Assembly: GCA_937901525.1 (NCBI GenBank)
Contig: CALDHX010000078.1
Span: forward strand, 1-39,125
Length of the DNA stretch: 39,125 bases
Source of the DNA: an uncultured Bacteroidales bacterium
GTDB lineage: Bacteria > Bacteroidota > Bacteroidia > Bacteroidales > P3
Direction of reading: 5' to 3'
The notes below the pieces were generated by a model. The model did no database searches. It worked only from the letters and a program-made list of their open reading frames with translations, and had not been told where the DNA came from. The position numbers and the translations under genes were made by a program. This document shows positions 15,847-24,384 of this stretch, piece by piece. The stretch's first letter is position 1; each line of letters starts with the position of its first letter.

Positions 15847-16623
15847 TTATTTGCCTTGAAATTCTACTTTTTCTTTGTTTAAGAATGCACGCATACCATC
15901 TTTTTGATCTTGTGTTGCGAAACATTTTCCAAAAAGTTTTGTTTCATACGCTATTGCTTCGTCTGCACAAAGGTCATACTCTTCATTTATACATTCTTTT
16001 GCGAAAGAAACTGCCAAAGGTGCGTTTGCAATTATGCTTTCTGCCATTTTGATTGCCTCATTCATAAGGTCGGCTTGTTCATAAACTGCATTTACTAATC
16101 CTATTCTTAGAGCTTCGTCTGCTTTTATTGGTTTGCCTGTGAAGATTAGTTGTTTTGCCATTCCCATTCCAACAAGTTTTGTAAGACGATAAGTTCCGCT
16201 GAATCCAGGTACTATACCTAATCCAACTTCAGGTTGTCCGAATCTTGCATTTGCAGAACATATTCTAATATCACAAGACATTGCAAGCTCGCAACCGCCA
16301 CCTAATGCAAATCCATTAACGGCTGCAATTACAGGAATAGGAAGTGTTTCGATTTTTCTAAACACATCTGCTCCTCTTTTGCCAAAGGCTTCTCCTTCTG
16401 CTTGATTAAGGTTTGCCATTTCCGAAATGTCGGCACCTGCAACAAAGGATTTTTCACCATCTCCTGTGATTATTAAAACTCTTGTGTCTTTTTCTATATT
16501 AGAAACAAAACTATCTATTTCTGCAAGTATAGTTGAGTTTAATGCGTTAAGCGATTTTGGAGCCGAAATCGTAAGAATAAGAATCGCTCCTTGTTTTTCT
16601 GATTTTAAGAAATTGTATTCCAT
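15847..16623 (-). CDS. crt: Enoyl-CoA hydratase / crotonase
   Basis: A 258-aa crotonase-family enzyme that hydrates crotonyl-CoA to 3-hydroxybutyryl-CoA. AGADISEM and NGFALGGGCELAMSCD form the oxyanion hole and substrate loop, and GQPEVGLGIVPGFSGTYRL carries the second catalytic Glu region. Size and motifs are normal. It precedes hbd by 26 nt on the same strand, so the pair performs consecutive steps of butyrate formation or breakdown. The ATG at 16623 follows a -7 box TACCTTTG (minus strand, 16646-16653). KdsA ends 53 bp upstream, so some read-through is possible. Confidence 0.94.
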   Translation of the reverse strand: MEYNFLKSEKQGAILILTISAPKSLNALNSTILAEIDSFVSNIEKDTRVLIITGDGEKSFVAGADISEMANLNQAEGEAFGKRGADVFRKIETLPIPVIAAVNGFALGGGCELAMSCDIRICSANARFGQPEVGLGIVPGFSGTYRLTKLVGMGMAKQLIFTGKPIKADEALRIGLVNAVYEQADLMNEAIKMAESIIANAPLAVSFAKECINEEYDLCADEAIAYETKLFGKCFATQDQKDGMRAFLNKEKVEFQGK

Positions 16624-16645
16624 AATGCTTTTGTTATTATAAATG

Positions 16646-16653
16646 CAAAGGTA
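16646..16653 (-). promoter_or_regulatory. Bacteroidetes -7 box for crt-hbd
   Basis: Minus-strand TACCTTTG matches TAnnTTTG and lies 22 bp upstream of the crt ATG, in the short gap after kdsA. No matching TTTG is found at the expected distance. Confidence 0.5.
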
Positions 16654-16676
16654 CGTAATTTATTTTGATTTTTTCT

Positions 16677-17483
16677 TTAATATAATGCTTTCTTTATTTT
16701 GATTAGTTTTTCCAATAGGCTTTCTACTTGGTCTAATGCAAGCATATTTTTCCCATCGCTTAAAGCTTGGCTTGGGTTAGGGTGAGTTTCCATAAATATT
16801 CCATTTGCTCCAACTGCTATTGCTGCTTTTGCAATTGTAGAAATCATTTGAGGCATTCCTCCACTTACGCCTTCTGATTGATTAGGCTGTTGAAGTGAAT
16901 GAGTAATGTCCATTACAACAGGAAGATTGAATGATTGCATAATTGGAATTGAACGAAAATCTACAATTAAGTCTTGATAACCAAACATCGTTCCTCTATC
17001 GGTTAGAATAATCTTTTCATTACCAACAGAAAGTACTTTGTCGGCAACGTGTTTCATTGATTGAGCCGATAGGAATTGCCCTTTCTTTATGTTTATTATT
17101 TTATTTGTCTTTGCTGCTGCAAGTAAAAGGTCGGTTTGTCGGCAAAGAAAAGCAGGGATTTGAAGAATATCTACATATTCTGCTGCCATTTCTGCCTCTT
17201 CTGCCGAGTGTATGTCGGTAACAACAGGTAAAGCGTATTTTTTTCTTATTTCGCCAAGGATTTTTAAGGCTTTTTCATCGCCAATTCCACTGAATGAATC
17301 AATTTTTGAACGATTTGCTTTTCTATATGAGGCTTTAAATATTAGATCTATATCTAATTTCTCACATATTTCTTTGAGTTTTTCGCATATTTCAAAAGGC
17401 ATTTGCTCGTTTTCAATAACGCAAGGACCTGCCATTAAGAAAAAATTATTTGAATTGTCTTTTAGTTTTTTGTAAAGTTCCAT
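16677..17483 (-). CDS. kdsA: 3-deoxy-8-phosphooctulonate (KDO8P) synthase
   Basis: A 268-aa enzyme that condenses arabinose-5-phosphate with phosphoenolpyruvate to give KDO-8-phosphate for lipopolysaccharide. Seen motifs include LMAGPCVIE near the N-terminus, VVTDIHS, DILQIPAFLCRQTDLL, the conserved FGYQDLIVDFRSIPIM and METHPNPSQALSDGKN. The start is the ATG at 17483 (MELYKKLKD); an upstream GTG at 17504 adds seven residues unlike the family. Its presence shows an outer membrane with Kdo-type LPS. The divergent 71-aa ORF starts 53 bp away. Confidence 0.96.
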   Translation of the reverse strand: MELYKKLKDNSNNFFLMAGPCVIENEQMPFEICEKLKEICEKLDIDLIFKASYRKANRSKIDSFSGIGDEKALKILGEIRKKYALPVVTDIHSAEEAEMAAEYVDILQIPAFLCRQTDLLLAAAKTNKIINIKKGQFLSAQSMKHVADKVLSVGNEKIILTDRGTMFGYQDLIVDFRSIPIMQSFNLPVVMDITHSLQQPNQSEGVSGGMPQMISTIAKAAIAVGANGIFMETHPNPSQALSDGKNMLALDQVESLLEKLIKIKKALY

Positions 17484-17501
17484 TATTTTTTTGTATTTTC
17501 G
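17469..17501 (+). promoter_or_regulatory. Probable promoter of the 71-aa ORF
   Basis: TTTG at 17469-17472, a 21-bp spacer, then TATTTTCG at 17494-17501 (one mismatch to TAnnTTTG). The ATG is 35 bp downstream. The -33 element falls inside the 5' end of kdsA. Confidence 0.5.
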
Positions 17502-17536
17502 CACTTTAATCTACAAAGTTGAGAAAATTTTCAGAA

Positions 17537-17752
17537 ATGAAAAAGCAAAAACCTAAAAATATAAAACTTGTATTGTCTGCAAAGGATGAAAAATTGCTGA
17601 TAAAGTATTGTTTGTCAAATAAATCTACACCTAAAAGAGCAATTAAAAAGATTTTGCACGATTTCTTGGTAGAAAACGTAGAGCCAATAAAAACAGAGGC
17701 AGAAAATCAATTGGAATTATTCAAGCCAAAGCAGATGAATATCTTTGATTAA
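17537..17752 (+). CDS. Hypothetical protein, 71 aa
   Basis: A 71-aa lysine-rich protein beginning MKKQKPKNIKLVLSAKDEK. It has a helical look and ends QMNIFD. It may be a small DNA-binding (ribbon-helix-helix-like) protein, because IKLVLSAKDEKLLIKYC resembles such starts, but I do not recognise a family. The ATG at 17537 is preferred to a TTG 18 nt earlier. A plausible promoter precedes it. Its stop codon shares the palindrome TTAA with the stop of the convergent thioredoxin-like gene. Confidence 0.65.
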   Translation: MKKQKPKNIKLVLSAKDEKLLIKYCLSNKSTPKRAIKKILHDFLVENVEPIKTEAENQLELFKPKQMNIFD

Positions 17753-19095
17753 AAGCCTTCCCAGTCTTTTATTGCTTTTTTGATGTGAGAATAAATAACA
17801 GTTTTGTTCAATATTGTTTTATCCTTATCCAATATATATACCTCAGGGGTGCGAATTATGTCTATTGAGTGTTTTTGTTTTAGAATTTGAGGGTCAATTT
17901 GCCAATTTGTCCAAGCAAAAGGACTTTCTGAGGTTTCTTCTCCTACATTTATAGAAATTATCTGAGCATCATAAGTCTTAGAGTCGTCGTTGTAAAAATT
18001 AATTAAATCATCAATGTCTTTTTTGCAACTCTCGCAAGTTGAAGAGTAGAAATGAATGATTGTGTATTTGGCCTCTAAATCGTAAAGTGAGTTTATGTTT
18101 GGAAATTTATTGCCAGGAAGAAAAGGTTTTATTGCTTGTGTGTTTATATTGTGAGTTTCAATATCGCTAAGACTTAACCAAGGGGTTTTTCCTTTGTTGA
18201 TTAGGTTTTCAACGATTTGTAAATAGAGATGTTCGTTAAAAGAAAATGGCATTAATGGTAGTTTTGTTAAATAAAGATTGATTATGTATTGAGAATAAAT
18301 TTGACCTCCTCTTTGATTGGCTGCATTAATGAAATCTTCTAATGCAACATAAACCGAATCTGCTGATTGCATTGTTATTTTCTCAATATAGGTCTTGAAT
18401 TTTTTGTAGAAATAAGGGGTAGAGATTATTCTTTGGTCTTGAAAGTTGAAGTTATCCCAAAATCTTATTCTGCAATCATAAGCATAATCTAATTCTTTTC
18501 CTTTAATTAGTTTGCCTTTTTCAAAAAACATTGGGTTTGGTTTAGGGTTTTGCATAGAAAGCAAGAGTGAAGTCATTAGGTTGTTAGGATTGTTTTTGAA
18601 AAATTCATTTTGATATTGATTGAATTTTGCTTTTGTTGTTTTAATAAGATAAGAAAGAGAGTCTTTTTGTTGAGGAAATTCTTTGATTTCTTTTTCGTAT
18701 TGACGAGTTAATTGTTTTGATTCTCTGTTTCGTTTTTGGTATTCAAGATATAATTCATTTTCCTTGCAACCTTTTACCTCAAAGTAGCCGTATGGATACA
18801 TGTCTATTGTGAAAACAGGGTTTTTGTCCAAAAGAAATGAAAAGAATTGTTGATAACGATTTGATAATACTACAATTCCTTGTTGAAAATCTCCTTCTAA
18901 AATAAAACTTCCATCGGGTTGTATTTGCAAAGAGTCAAGAAGTAAATTTTCTTTCTCACCATACGAGCCGTGAACATAGAGTGTGGAATCCTCAATTTGA
19001 TGAATCCAAAGTGTAACCTTGTAATGAGAGGTTTGAGCTAAAATAAAATTAGAAATAGCTAAAAAAAGTATTAAAAATATTATGTGTTTTTTCAT
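17749..19095 (-). CDS. Exported thioredoxin-fold (TlpA-like) protein, CESC
   Basis: A 448-aa protein with an N-terminal signal (KKHIIFLILFLAISNFILAQ). About residues 20-110 are beta-rich and resemble DUF4369-type domains of Bacteroidetes; the middle is helical. The C-terminal thioredoxin-like domain has IIHFYSSTCESCKKDI with the redox pair Cys354/Cys357. It presumably acts in the periplasm or on the outer surface as a thiol-disulphide protein; its partner is unknown. It lies 11 nt after its paralogue and shares the same layout. Its stop overlaps that of the 71-aa ORF by 4 bp. Confidence 0.82.
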   Translation of the reverse strand: MKKHIIFLILFLAISNFILAQTSHYKVTLWIHQIEDSTLYVHGSYGEKENLLLDSLQIQPDGSFILEGDFQQGIVVLSNRYQQFFSFLLDKNPVFTIDMYPYGYFEVKGCKENELYLEYQKRNRESKQLTRQYEKEIKEFPQQKDSLSYLIKTTKAKFNQYQNEFFKNNPNNLMTSLLLSMQNPKPNPMFFEKGKLIKGKELDYAYDCRIRFWDNFNFQDQRIISTPYFYKKFKTYIEKITMQSADSVYVALEDFINAANQRGGQIYSQYIINLYLTKLPLMPFSFNEHLYLQIVENLINKGKTPWLSLSDIETHNINTQAIKPFLPGNKFPNINSLYDLEAKYTIIHFYSSTCESCKKDIDDLINFYNDDSKTYDAQIISINVGEETSESPFAWTNWQIDPQILKQKHSIDIIRTPEVYILDKDKTILNKTVIYSHIKKAIKDWEGF

Positions 19096-19106
19096 ACTTG
19101 TCTTTA

Positions 19107-20528
19107 TTAATAGGTGAATTTGCCTTCTTTTATTGCTTTAATTATTTGTTCTATGTTGTCAGCAGGTACATTTTTTGCAACTATTGTGTTGTTTTTGTCT
19201 AAAATGAACATAATAGGCGTTTTTTCTACGTCAAAATATTCTCTCCAATCATAGTTTGCAACCAATCCGTTAAGGTTTATCCATTGAAGGTCTTTTTCTT
19301 TGATGAATTTCTTCCAAGCTTCAAGGTCGCTTTCTGTGTTTATAGCAAATATCTCTACCGAATAGATGTCTTTTTTCTCTTTATAGAATTTGTCATACTT
19401 AGGAACCTCTACTGAACAATGACCACAGCCTGGCGACCAAAAGAGAAGTATCTTAAAATCTTTATTGCAATCTCTTGTGTTATGCCATACGTTTGCAGAA
19501 TCCATACAAGCAAGATCAGGTACTTGTTTTCCTAAAAGTAGATTTTCCCATTTATGTGCTCTTTCTATGTTTTTTTCCATATCTGAGGGCGAAACCCAAT
19601 CGGCAATGCCTGTTTCGTAATAGGCTTTTATTAGTTCTACATAAACTTTATCGTGTCCCATATATGGACTTTGAAGATAGCGTTCTGCTATATTGTGGAT
19701 AAGATAGCGTGTCATTGCTTTTGAGCCTTTGGCTTTTTCAATTACTTTGTGGGCATAATCAATTATTGTGTCGGTTCTTTCATACTTCATTATCTCTTCC
19801 CAATAACGATTGTAGTTGTGAAAGAAAACCATTTTAGGTGTGCGTAATAATCCTGCACAAGAAAGGTCTATGTTGTCAAAGTAATGATTTTTATAATAAT
19901 ACCAACGTTGAGAATTCCATTCTAATGAATCGGCTGAGCCGTCTTCTTTCTTTGGCATAGGGAAGTCGGGAATAGTTATAGGTTTTGTGGCATTAAACAC
20001 TTTTGAAAGTAAATAGTTGGGATATTTTTCTATAAAAGCATTTTTAATGCTATCGTTTACAAGGCTTAGGGCTTTCATTTCTTTGTCAAAAATTACCTTG
20101 TCAACTTTTTTATCGCTTAGTTTTTTGGCTTCTTCTCGTACAATTTCTGTGTGTTGCATATATTCGTAATAAGCTTTTAGCTCATCGCTACCGCTTTTTA
20201 CTTGCATAAATTTATTCCAATTCTCTTCCTTAGTTTTTAGTCTTATTTTTTCTTCGTTTTGTATCATTATTTCAACAAATCTTCCACTTAAATTGCTGAA
20301 AAAATAAATTCCACTATCTAATTTCTTGTCTTTGGATTTGAATGTAAAGGTGTTTTTCTTATTCCATGCTGTATCAAGTGCGTATGTCTTGTCAAGATAA
20401 TAATAACCTAATATAAGGGCTGTGTCTTTGCTATCGGATATTTCTATTTTTATATCATATTGTGCAAAAGCTTGTTGATTGAATAAAACAATCAGTAGCA
20501 ATAATACTTGTCTTTTTAAATATTTCAT
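19107..20528 (-). CDS. Exported thioredoxin-fold (TlpA-like) protein, CGHC
   Basis: A 473-aa protein with a signal peptide (LLLIVLFNQQAFAQ), an N-terminal beta domain of the DUF4369 kind, a helical middle of about 200 residues and a C-terminal thioredoxin-like domain. The redox motif is LLFWSPGCGHCSVEVP with Cys368/Cys371; the cis-proline loop is EKTPIMFILD. CGHC resembles protein disulphide isomerase and TlpA relatives. It is the first gene of a pair with the CESC paralogue, 11 nt apart. A -7 box TATTTTTG is seen upstream on the minus strand (20561-20568). The signal peptide and fold are clear; the substrate is unknown. Confidence 0.85.
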   Translation of the reverse strand: MKYLKRQVLLLLIVLFNQQAFAQYDIKIEISDSKDTALILGYYYLDKTYALDTAWNKKNTFTFKSKDKKLDSGIYFFSNLSGRFVEIMIQNEEKIRLKTKEENWNKFMQVKSGSDELKAYYEYMQHTEIVREEAKKLSDKKVDKVIFDKEMKALSLVNDSIKNAFIEKYPNYLLSKVFNATKPITIPDFPMPKKEDGSADSLEWNSQRWYYYKNHYFDNIDLSCAGLLRTPKMVFFHNYNRYWEEIMKYERTDTIIDYAHKVIEKAKGSKAMTRYLIHNIAERYLQSPYMGHDKVYVELIKAYYETGIADWVSPSDMEKNIERAHKWENLLLGKQVPDLACMDSANVWHNTRDCNKDFKILLFWSPGCGHCSVEVPKYDKFYKEKKDIYSVEIFAINTESDLEAWKKFIKEKDLQWINLNGLVANYDWREYFDVEKTPIMFILDKNNTIVAKNVPADNIEQIIKAIKEGKFTY

Positions 20529-20560
20529 AGTTATTTCTTATTTGATTTTTATTCTTAACG

Positions 20561-20568
20561 CAAAAATA
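20561..20568 (-). promoter_or_regulatory. Bacteroidetes -7 box for the TlpA-like pair
   Basis: Minus-strand TATTTTTG matches TAnnTTTG, 33 bp upstream of the ATG at 20528. The -33 TTTG is not seen at the expected spacing. Confidence 0.5.
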
Positions 20569-20615
20569 AGCATTATATCACAATAAAAGACAATTTTAAA
20601 ATAGAAATCGTTACA

Positions 20616-20694
20616 AAAAGCAAAGAAAAAATGAAAAAAAGCAAAGAAAAATTTGAAAAAAGTAAAGAAAAAAAATAAAAAAACAAAGAAAAAA
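20616..20694 (-). repeat. T-tract 21-bp repeat, copy 3
   Basis: About four units of CAAAGAAAAA read on the + strand, so the repeat is inverted relative to copies 1 and 2. Spacing between the CAAAG/TAAAG cores is close to 21 bp. It lies in the divergent region between the TlpA-like pair and clpB. The rest of the 20529-20767 gap holds no gene. Confidence 0.78.
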
Positions 20695-20767
20695 TCTGAC
20701 AAATTGGCGCTTTGTTAAACTCGGAATGTTTTTTGCTGTTTTAAGTGTGAATTTAAAAACAAAAAGT

Positions 20768-22915
20768 ATGGAAACAACAAAATTAAAATTAGAAAATCTT
20801 AATCGTTTTGCTCATAATCTTATAGCAGAAGCAAGAGATGGAAAATTAGATCCTGTAATTGGAAGAGACGAACAAATACGTAGAGTATTACAAATATTAT
20901 CAAGACGAACAAAGAATAATCCTGTTTTAGTAGGAGAGCCTGGCGTTGGAAAAACTGCAATAGCTGAAGGATTGGCTCAAAGAATTTTTAAGAAAGATGT
21001 ACCAGAAAATTTAAAAGATAAGTTGATTTACTCCTTGGATATGGGAGCCTTGATAGCAGGAGCAAAGTATAAAGGAGAATTTGAAGAGAGATTGAAGGGG
21101 GTAATCAACGAGTTGGTGGCCTCAAATGGTGAAATAATACTTTTTATTGATGAAATACATACCTTAGTCGGTGCAGGAGCAGGGGAAGGTGCAATGGATG
21201 CTGCAAATCTCCTAAAACCAGCCTTAGCACGTGGAGAATTGAGAGCAATAGGTGCAACAACGCTTAATGAATATCAAAAATATTTTGAAAAAGATAAGGC
21301 TTTGGAACGCCGTTTTCAAATGGTAATGATAGACGAACCAAGCGTTGAAGACACAATAAGCATACTTCGTGGATTGAAAGAAAGATATGAGGTGCATCAT
21401 CACGTGAGAATAAAAGATAGTGCAATAGTTGCAGCAGCTCAAATGTCGAATCGTTACATTACAAACAGGTTTTTGCCCGACAAGGCAATAGATTTGATTG
21501 ATGAAGCGGCGGCAAAACTTCGTATGGAAATAGATTCTTCTCCCGAAGAGCTTGATGAGTTGGAAAGAAAGCTAATGCAATTGGAAATAGAAAGAGTTGC
21601 AATCAAGAAAGAAAAGGACGAGAAAAAGATAAAGGAACTTTCCGAGCAGATAGAGGCGTATAAAAAGGATAGAGATGTGTTAAGAGAAAAGTGGTTGGCG
21701 CAAAAACAACTTGTTGATGCAATTCAAGATGAGGTTAAAAAGATTGAGGCATATAAGTTTGAGGCAGAGAAAGCAGAAATGGAGGGAGATTATGGTAAAG
21801 TGGCACAATTGCGTTATGGAAAGATAAAACAGGCCGAAACAGATTTAGAAAATTATAAAAAACGATTAAAAGAACTTCAAGTTTCGGGGGCTTTGATTAC
21901 AGAAGAGGTGGATTACGAGCATATAGCAGAGGTTGTTTCTCGTTGGACAGGCATTCCTTTGGCAAAGATGATGGAAAGTGAAAAGGAAAAATTGTTAAAT
22001 CTTGAAAAAGAACTTAATCGCAGAGTTATTGGACAGCAAGAAGCAATTAAAGCAGTGGCTGATTCTATTAGACGTAGCCGTTCGGGGCTTAATGACGAAA
22101 GACGTCCGATTGGTTCTTTTGCTTTTCTTGGTAGTACGGGGGTTGGTAAAACAGAATTAGCAAAAGCCTTAGCAGAACAATTGTTTGATAGAGATGATTT
22201 AATGATTAGAATAGATATGAGTGAGTATCAGGAGCGTCATACTGTATCTCGCTTGATTGGAGCGCCTCCGGGATATGTGGGATATGAGGAAAGTGGACTT
22301 TTAACAGAGGCTGTGAGAAGAAAACCTTACTCTATTGTTCTTTTAGACGAGATTGAAAAGGCTCATCCTGATGTTTTTAATATTCTTTTACAAGTTTTGG
22401 AAGACGGACGTTTGACTGATAACAAGGGAAGGGTGGTAGATTTTAAGAATACTATAATAATTATGACTTCTAACATCGGTTCTGAAATTTTACAAGGATA
22501 TTTGGAAAAGGATAAAGAAGCTTTGGTTTCAAAATGGGAGGAAGTGAAGAGTGAAATAATGTTGTTGATGAGAAAAACAATGCGTCCAGAGTTTTTAAAT
22601 AGAATTGATGAAATTGTAGTTTTTAAACCGTTGATGAAAGCGCAAGTTAGAGAGATTGTTTCTTTGCAATTAAAGAGTTTGAAGGAGATTCTTAAAGAAA
22701 AAAACATAGAATTGATTGCAAAAACTGAAGCAGTTGATTTTTTAGCTGAGAAAGGCTATGATATATCTCTTGGTGCAAGACCTGTAAAAAGGACTATACA
22801 GAAGTATGTAACGAATAGATTATCAGTGCTTTTAATAGAGGGAGTGGTTTCTCAGGATACTAAGATTGAAATGTTTGTTGAGGGCGAAGAATTAAACTTT
22901 AAGTTAATCAAATAG
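20768..22915 (+). CDS. clpB: ClpB-type AAA+ disaggregase lacking the N-terminal domain
   Basis: A 715-aa chaperone of the ClpB type. Walker A1 GEPGVGKT is at 56-63, Walker B1 ILFIDEIHTL follows, the middle coiled-coil domain is present at about 260-380, and Walker A2 GSTGVGKT is at 455-462 with APPGYVGYEESG. ClpB is normally about 860 aa; the roughly 145-residue N-terminal substrate domain is missing, and the protein begins near the point where the short form of E. coli ClpB starts. No N-domain is encoded upstream. The ATG at 20768 (METTKLKLENLNRF) is chosen over an upstream ATG at 20726 whose extra 14 residues look unrelated. No ClpP-binding loop was identified. It should dissolve protein aggregates with DnaK. 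Confidence 0.93.
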   Translation: METTKLKLENLNRFAHNLIAEARDGKLDPVIGRDEQIRRVLQILSRRTKNNPVLVGEPGVGKTAIAEGLAQRIFKKDVPENLKDKLIYSLDMGALIAGAKYKGEFEERLKGVINELVASNGEIILFIDEIHTLVGAGAGEGAMDAANLLKPALARGELRAIGATTLNEYQKYFEKDKALERRFQMVMIDEPSVEDTISILRGLKERYEVHHHVRIKDSAIVAAAQMSNRYITNRFLPDKAIDLIDEAAAKLRMEIDSSPEELDELERKLMQLEIERVAIKKEKDEKKIKELSEQIEAYKKDRDVLREKWLAQKQLVDAIQDEVKKIEAYKFEAEKAEMEGDYGKVAQLRYGKIKQAETDLENYKKRLKELQVSGALITEEVDYEHIAEVVSRWTGIPLAKMMESEKEKLLNLEKELNRRVIGQQEAIKAVADSIRRSRSGLNDERRPIGSFAFLGSTGVGKTELAKALAEQLFDRDDLMIRIDMSEYQERHTVSRLIGAPPGYVGYEESGLLTEAVRRKPYSIVLLDEIEKAHPDVFNILLQVLEDGRLTDNKGRVVDFKNTIIIMTSNIGSEILQGYLEKDKEALVSKWEEVKSEIMLLMRKTMRPEFLNRIDEIVVFKPLMKAQVREIVSLQLKSLKEILKEKNIELIAKTEAVDFLAEKGYDISLGARPVKRTIQKYVTNRLSVLLIEGVVSQDTKIEMFVEGEELNFKLIK

Positions 22916-22947
22916 ATAAATAGTTGTTTTCTTACAAAGAAAATGAT

Positions 22948-22955
22948 TAATTTTG
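22948..22955 (+). promoter_or_regulatory. Bacteroidetes -7 box for the phosphohexomutase gene
   Basis: TAATTTTG matches TAnnTTTG, 20 bp upstream of the ATG at 22976. At the right spacing (21 bp) there is GTTG (22923-22926) rather than TTTG. Confidence 0.55.
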
Positions 22956-22975
22956 CACGATAAAATGGAAATATT

Positions 22976-24367
22976 ATGGCTTTAATAAAATCAATTTCAG
23001 GATTTAGAGGAACAATAGGTGGCAAAGTTGGAGAAGGACTCTCACCTATTGACACAGTAAAGTTTACAGCAGCATTTGCAGCTTTTATAAAAGAACTTTA
23101 TGGTAAAGAAAAAATAACAATAGTCTTAGGACGCGATGCAAGAGTGTCGGGAGAAATGGTTTCACACCTTGTTGTAGGAACATTAATGGGCATGGGAGTT
23201 GATGTAATCGATACAGGACTTTCTACAACTCCTACTGTTGAGGTTGCAGTTACAGATTTAAAGGCAGATGCAGGTATAATACTTACTGCAAGTCATAATC
23301 CTATGCAATGGAATGCACTTAAATTCTTAAATAATAAAGGAGAATTTATTTCAGCAAGCGAAGGAAAAAGAGTTTTGGAAATAGCAGATGATGATAACTA
23401 TGATTTTGCACAAGTAGAACACTTAGGAAAATACATAACTGATGATACCACTGTTGATAAACATATAGAAAAAGTATTGGCATTAGAACTTGTAGATGTG
23501 GAAGCAATAAAGCAAGCAGGTTTTCGTGTGGCTTTTGATGCAGTTTGTTCAACAGGAGGATTTGTTCTTAACAAATTGTTAAAAGCATTGGGAGTTAAGG
23601 AAATTGTTGCTTTGAATGAAGAGCCAACAGGCGTGTTTCCTCACAACCCAGAACCACTTCCAGAAAATATTACTCAGATTTGCAATGAAGTAGTAGCGAA
23701 AAAATGTGATGTTGGCTTTATTGTCGATCCGGATGTTGATAGATTAGCAATAGTAAGTGAGAACGGACAACCTTTTGTTGAAGAATATTCATTGGTTTCT
23801 ATTGCAGATTATGTTTTGAAGCATACTCCTGGTGCAACTGTTTCAAATATGTCTTCAACAAGAGCATTGAGAGATGTAACAGAAGCTAAGAATCAACAAT
23901 ATTTTGCTTCGGCTGTTGGAGAAGTAAACGTAGTTGAAATGATGAAAAAGCACAATGCGGTAATAGGAGGCGAAGGAAACGGAGGTATTATCTATCCTGC
24001 AATTCACTATGGTCGTGATGCTTTGGTTGGAATTGCTTTATTCCTTACTCTACTTGCAAAAAGCAAAATGACTTGTTCGCAACTTAGAGCAACTTATCCT
24101 AATTATGAAATTTCTAAAAACAAAATGGAACTTACAAAAGATATGAATGTGGATTCTATTTTGGAACAAATGGCTGAAAAATACAAAGACTACGAAGTTT
24201 CAACCATAGACGGCGTAAAGATAAACATAGAAAAAGAATGGGTTCATCTAAGAAAAAGTAATACAGAACCAATAATTAGAGTTTATTCTGAAAGTAAAGA
24301 CTTGGACTCAGCCAACAAATTAGCTCAAAAAATAATAAACGAAATAAAAGAAATTATAAACAAATAA
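22976..24367 (+). CDS. glmM: Phosphoglucosamine mutase-type phosphohexomutase
   Basis: A 463-aa alpha-D-phosphohexomutase. The phosphoserine loop TASHNP is at 104-109 (Ser106), the metal loop DPDVDRL starts near 251, the sugar-binding loop is GGEGNGG, and the phosphate-binding loop is RKSNTEPIIR, where GlmM usually has SGTEP. The enzyme probably converts glucosamine-6-phosphate to glucosamine-1-phosphate for UDP-GlcNAc; phosphomannomutase activity cannot be excluded. It follows clpB after 60 bp with its own -7 box. The next gene starts 17 nt after the stop, so they may share a transcript. Confidence 0.85.
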   Translation: MALIKSISGFRGTIGGKVGEGLSPIDTVKFTAAFAAFIKELYGKEKITIVLGRDARVSGEMVSHLVVGTLMGMGVDVIDTGLSTTPTVEVAVTDLKADAGIILTASHNPMQWNALKFLNNKGEFISASEGKRVLEIADDDNYDFAQVEHLGKYITDDTTVDKHIEKVLALELVDVEAIKQAGFRVAFDAVCSTGGFVLNKLLKALGVKEIVALNEEPTGVFPHNPEPLPENITQICNEVVAKKCDVGFIVDPDVDRLAIVSENGQPFVEEYSLVSIADYVLKHTPGATVSNMSSTRALRDVTEAKNQQYFASAVGEVNVVEMMKKHNAVIGGEGNGGIIYPAIHYGRDALVGIALFLTLLAKSKMTCSQLRATYPNYEISKNKMELTKDMNVDSILEQMAEKYKDYEVSTIDGVKINIEKEWVHLRKSNTEPIIRVYSESKDLDSANKLAQKIINEIKEIINK

Positions 24368-24384
24368 AAAAAACAAAGAAAAGT

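Noticed and set aside
17484..17504. GTG start of kdsA at 17504
   Set aside because: It adds seven residues not typical of the family; the ATG at 17483 matches the expected start.
20695..20720. Sigma-54 type promoter before clpB
   Set aside because: TGGC is present, but no GC lies at the required -12 spacing.
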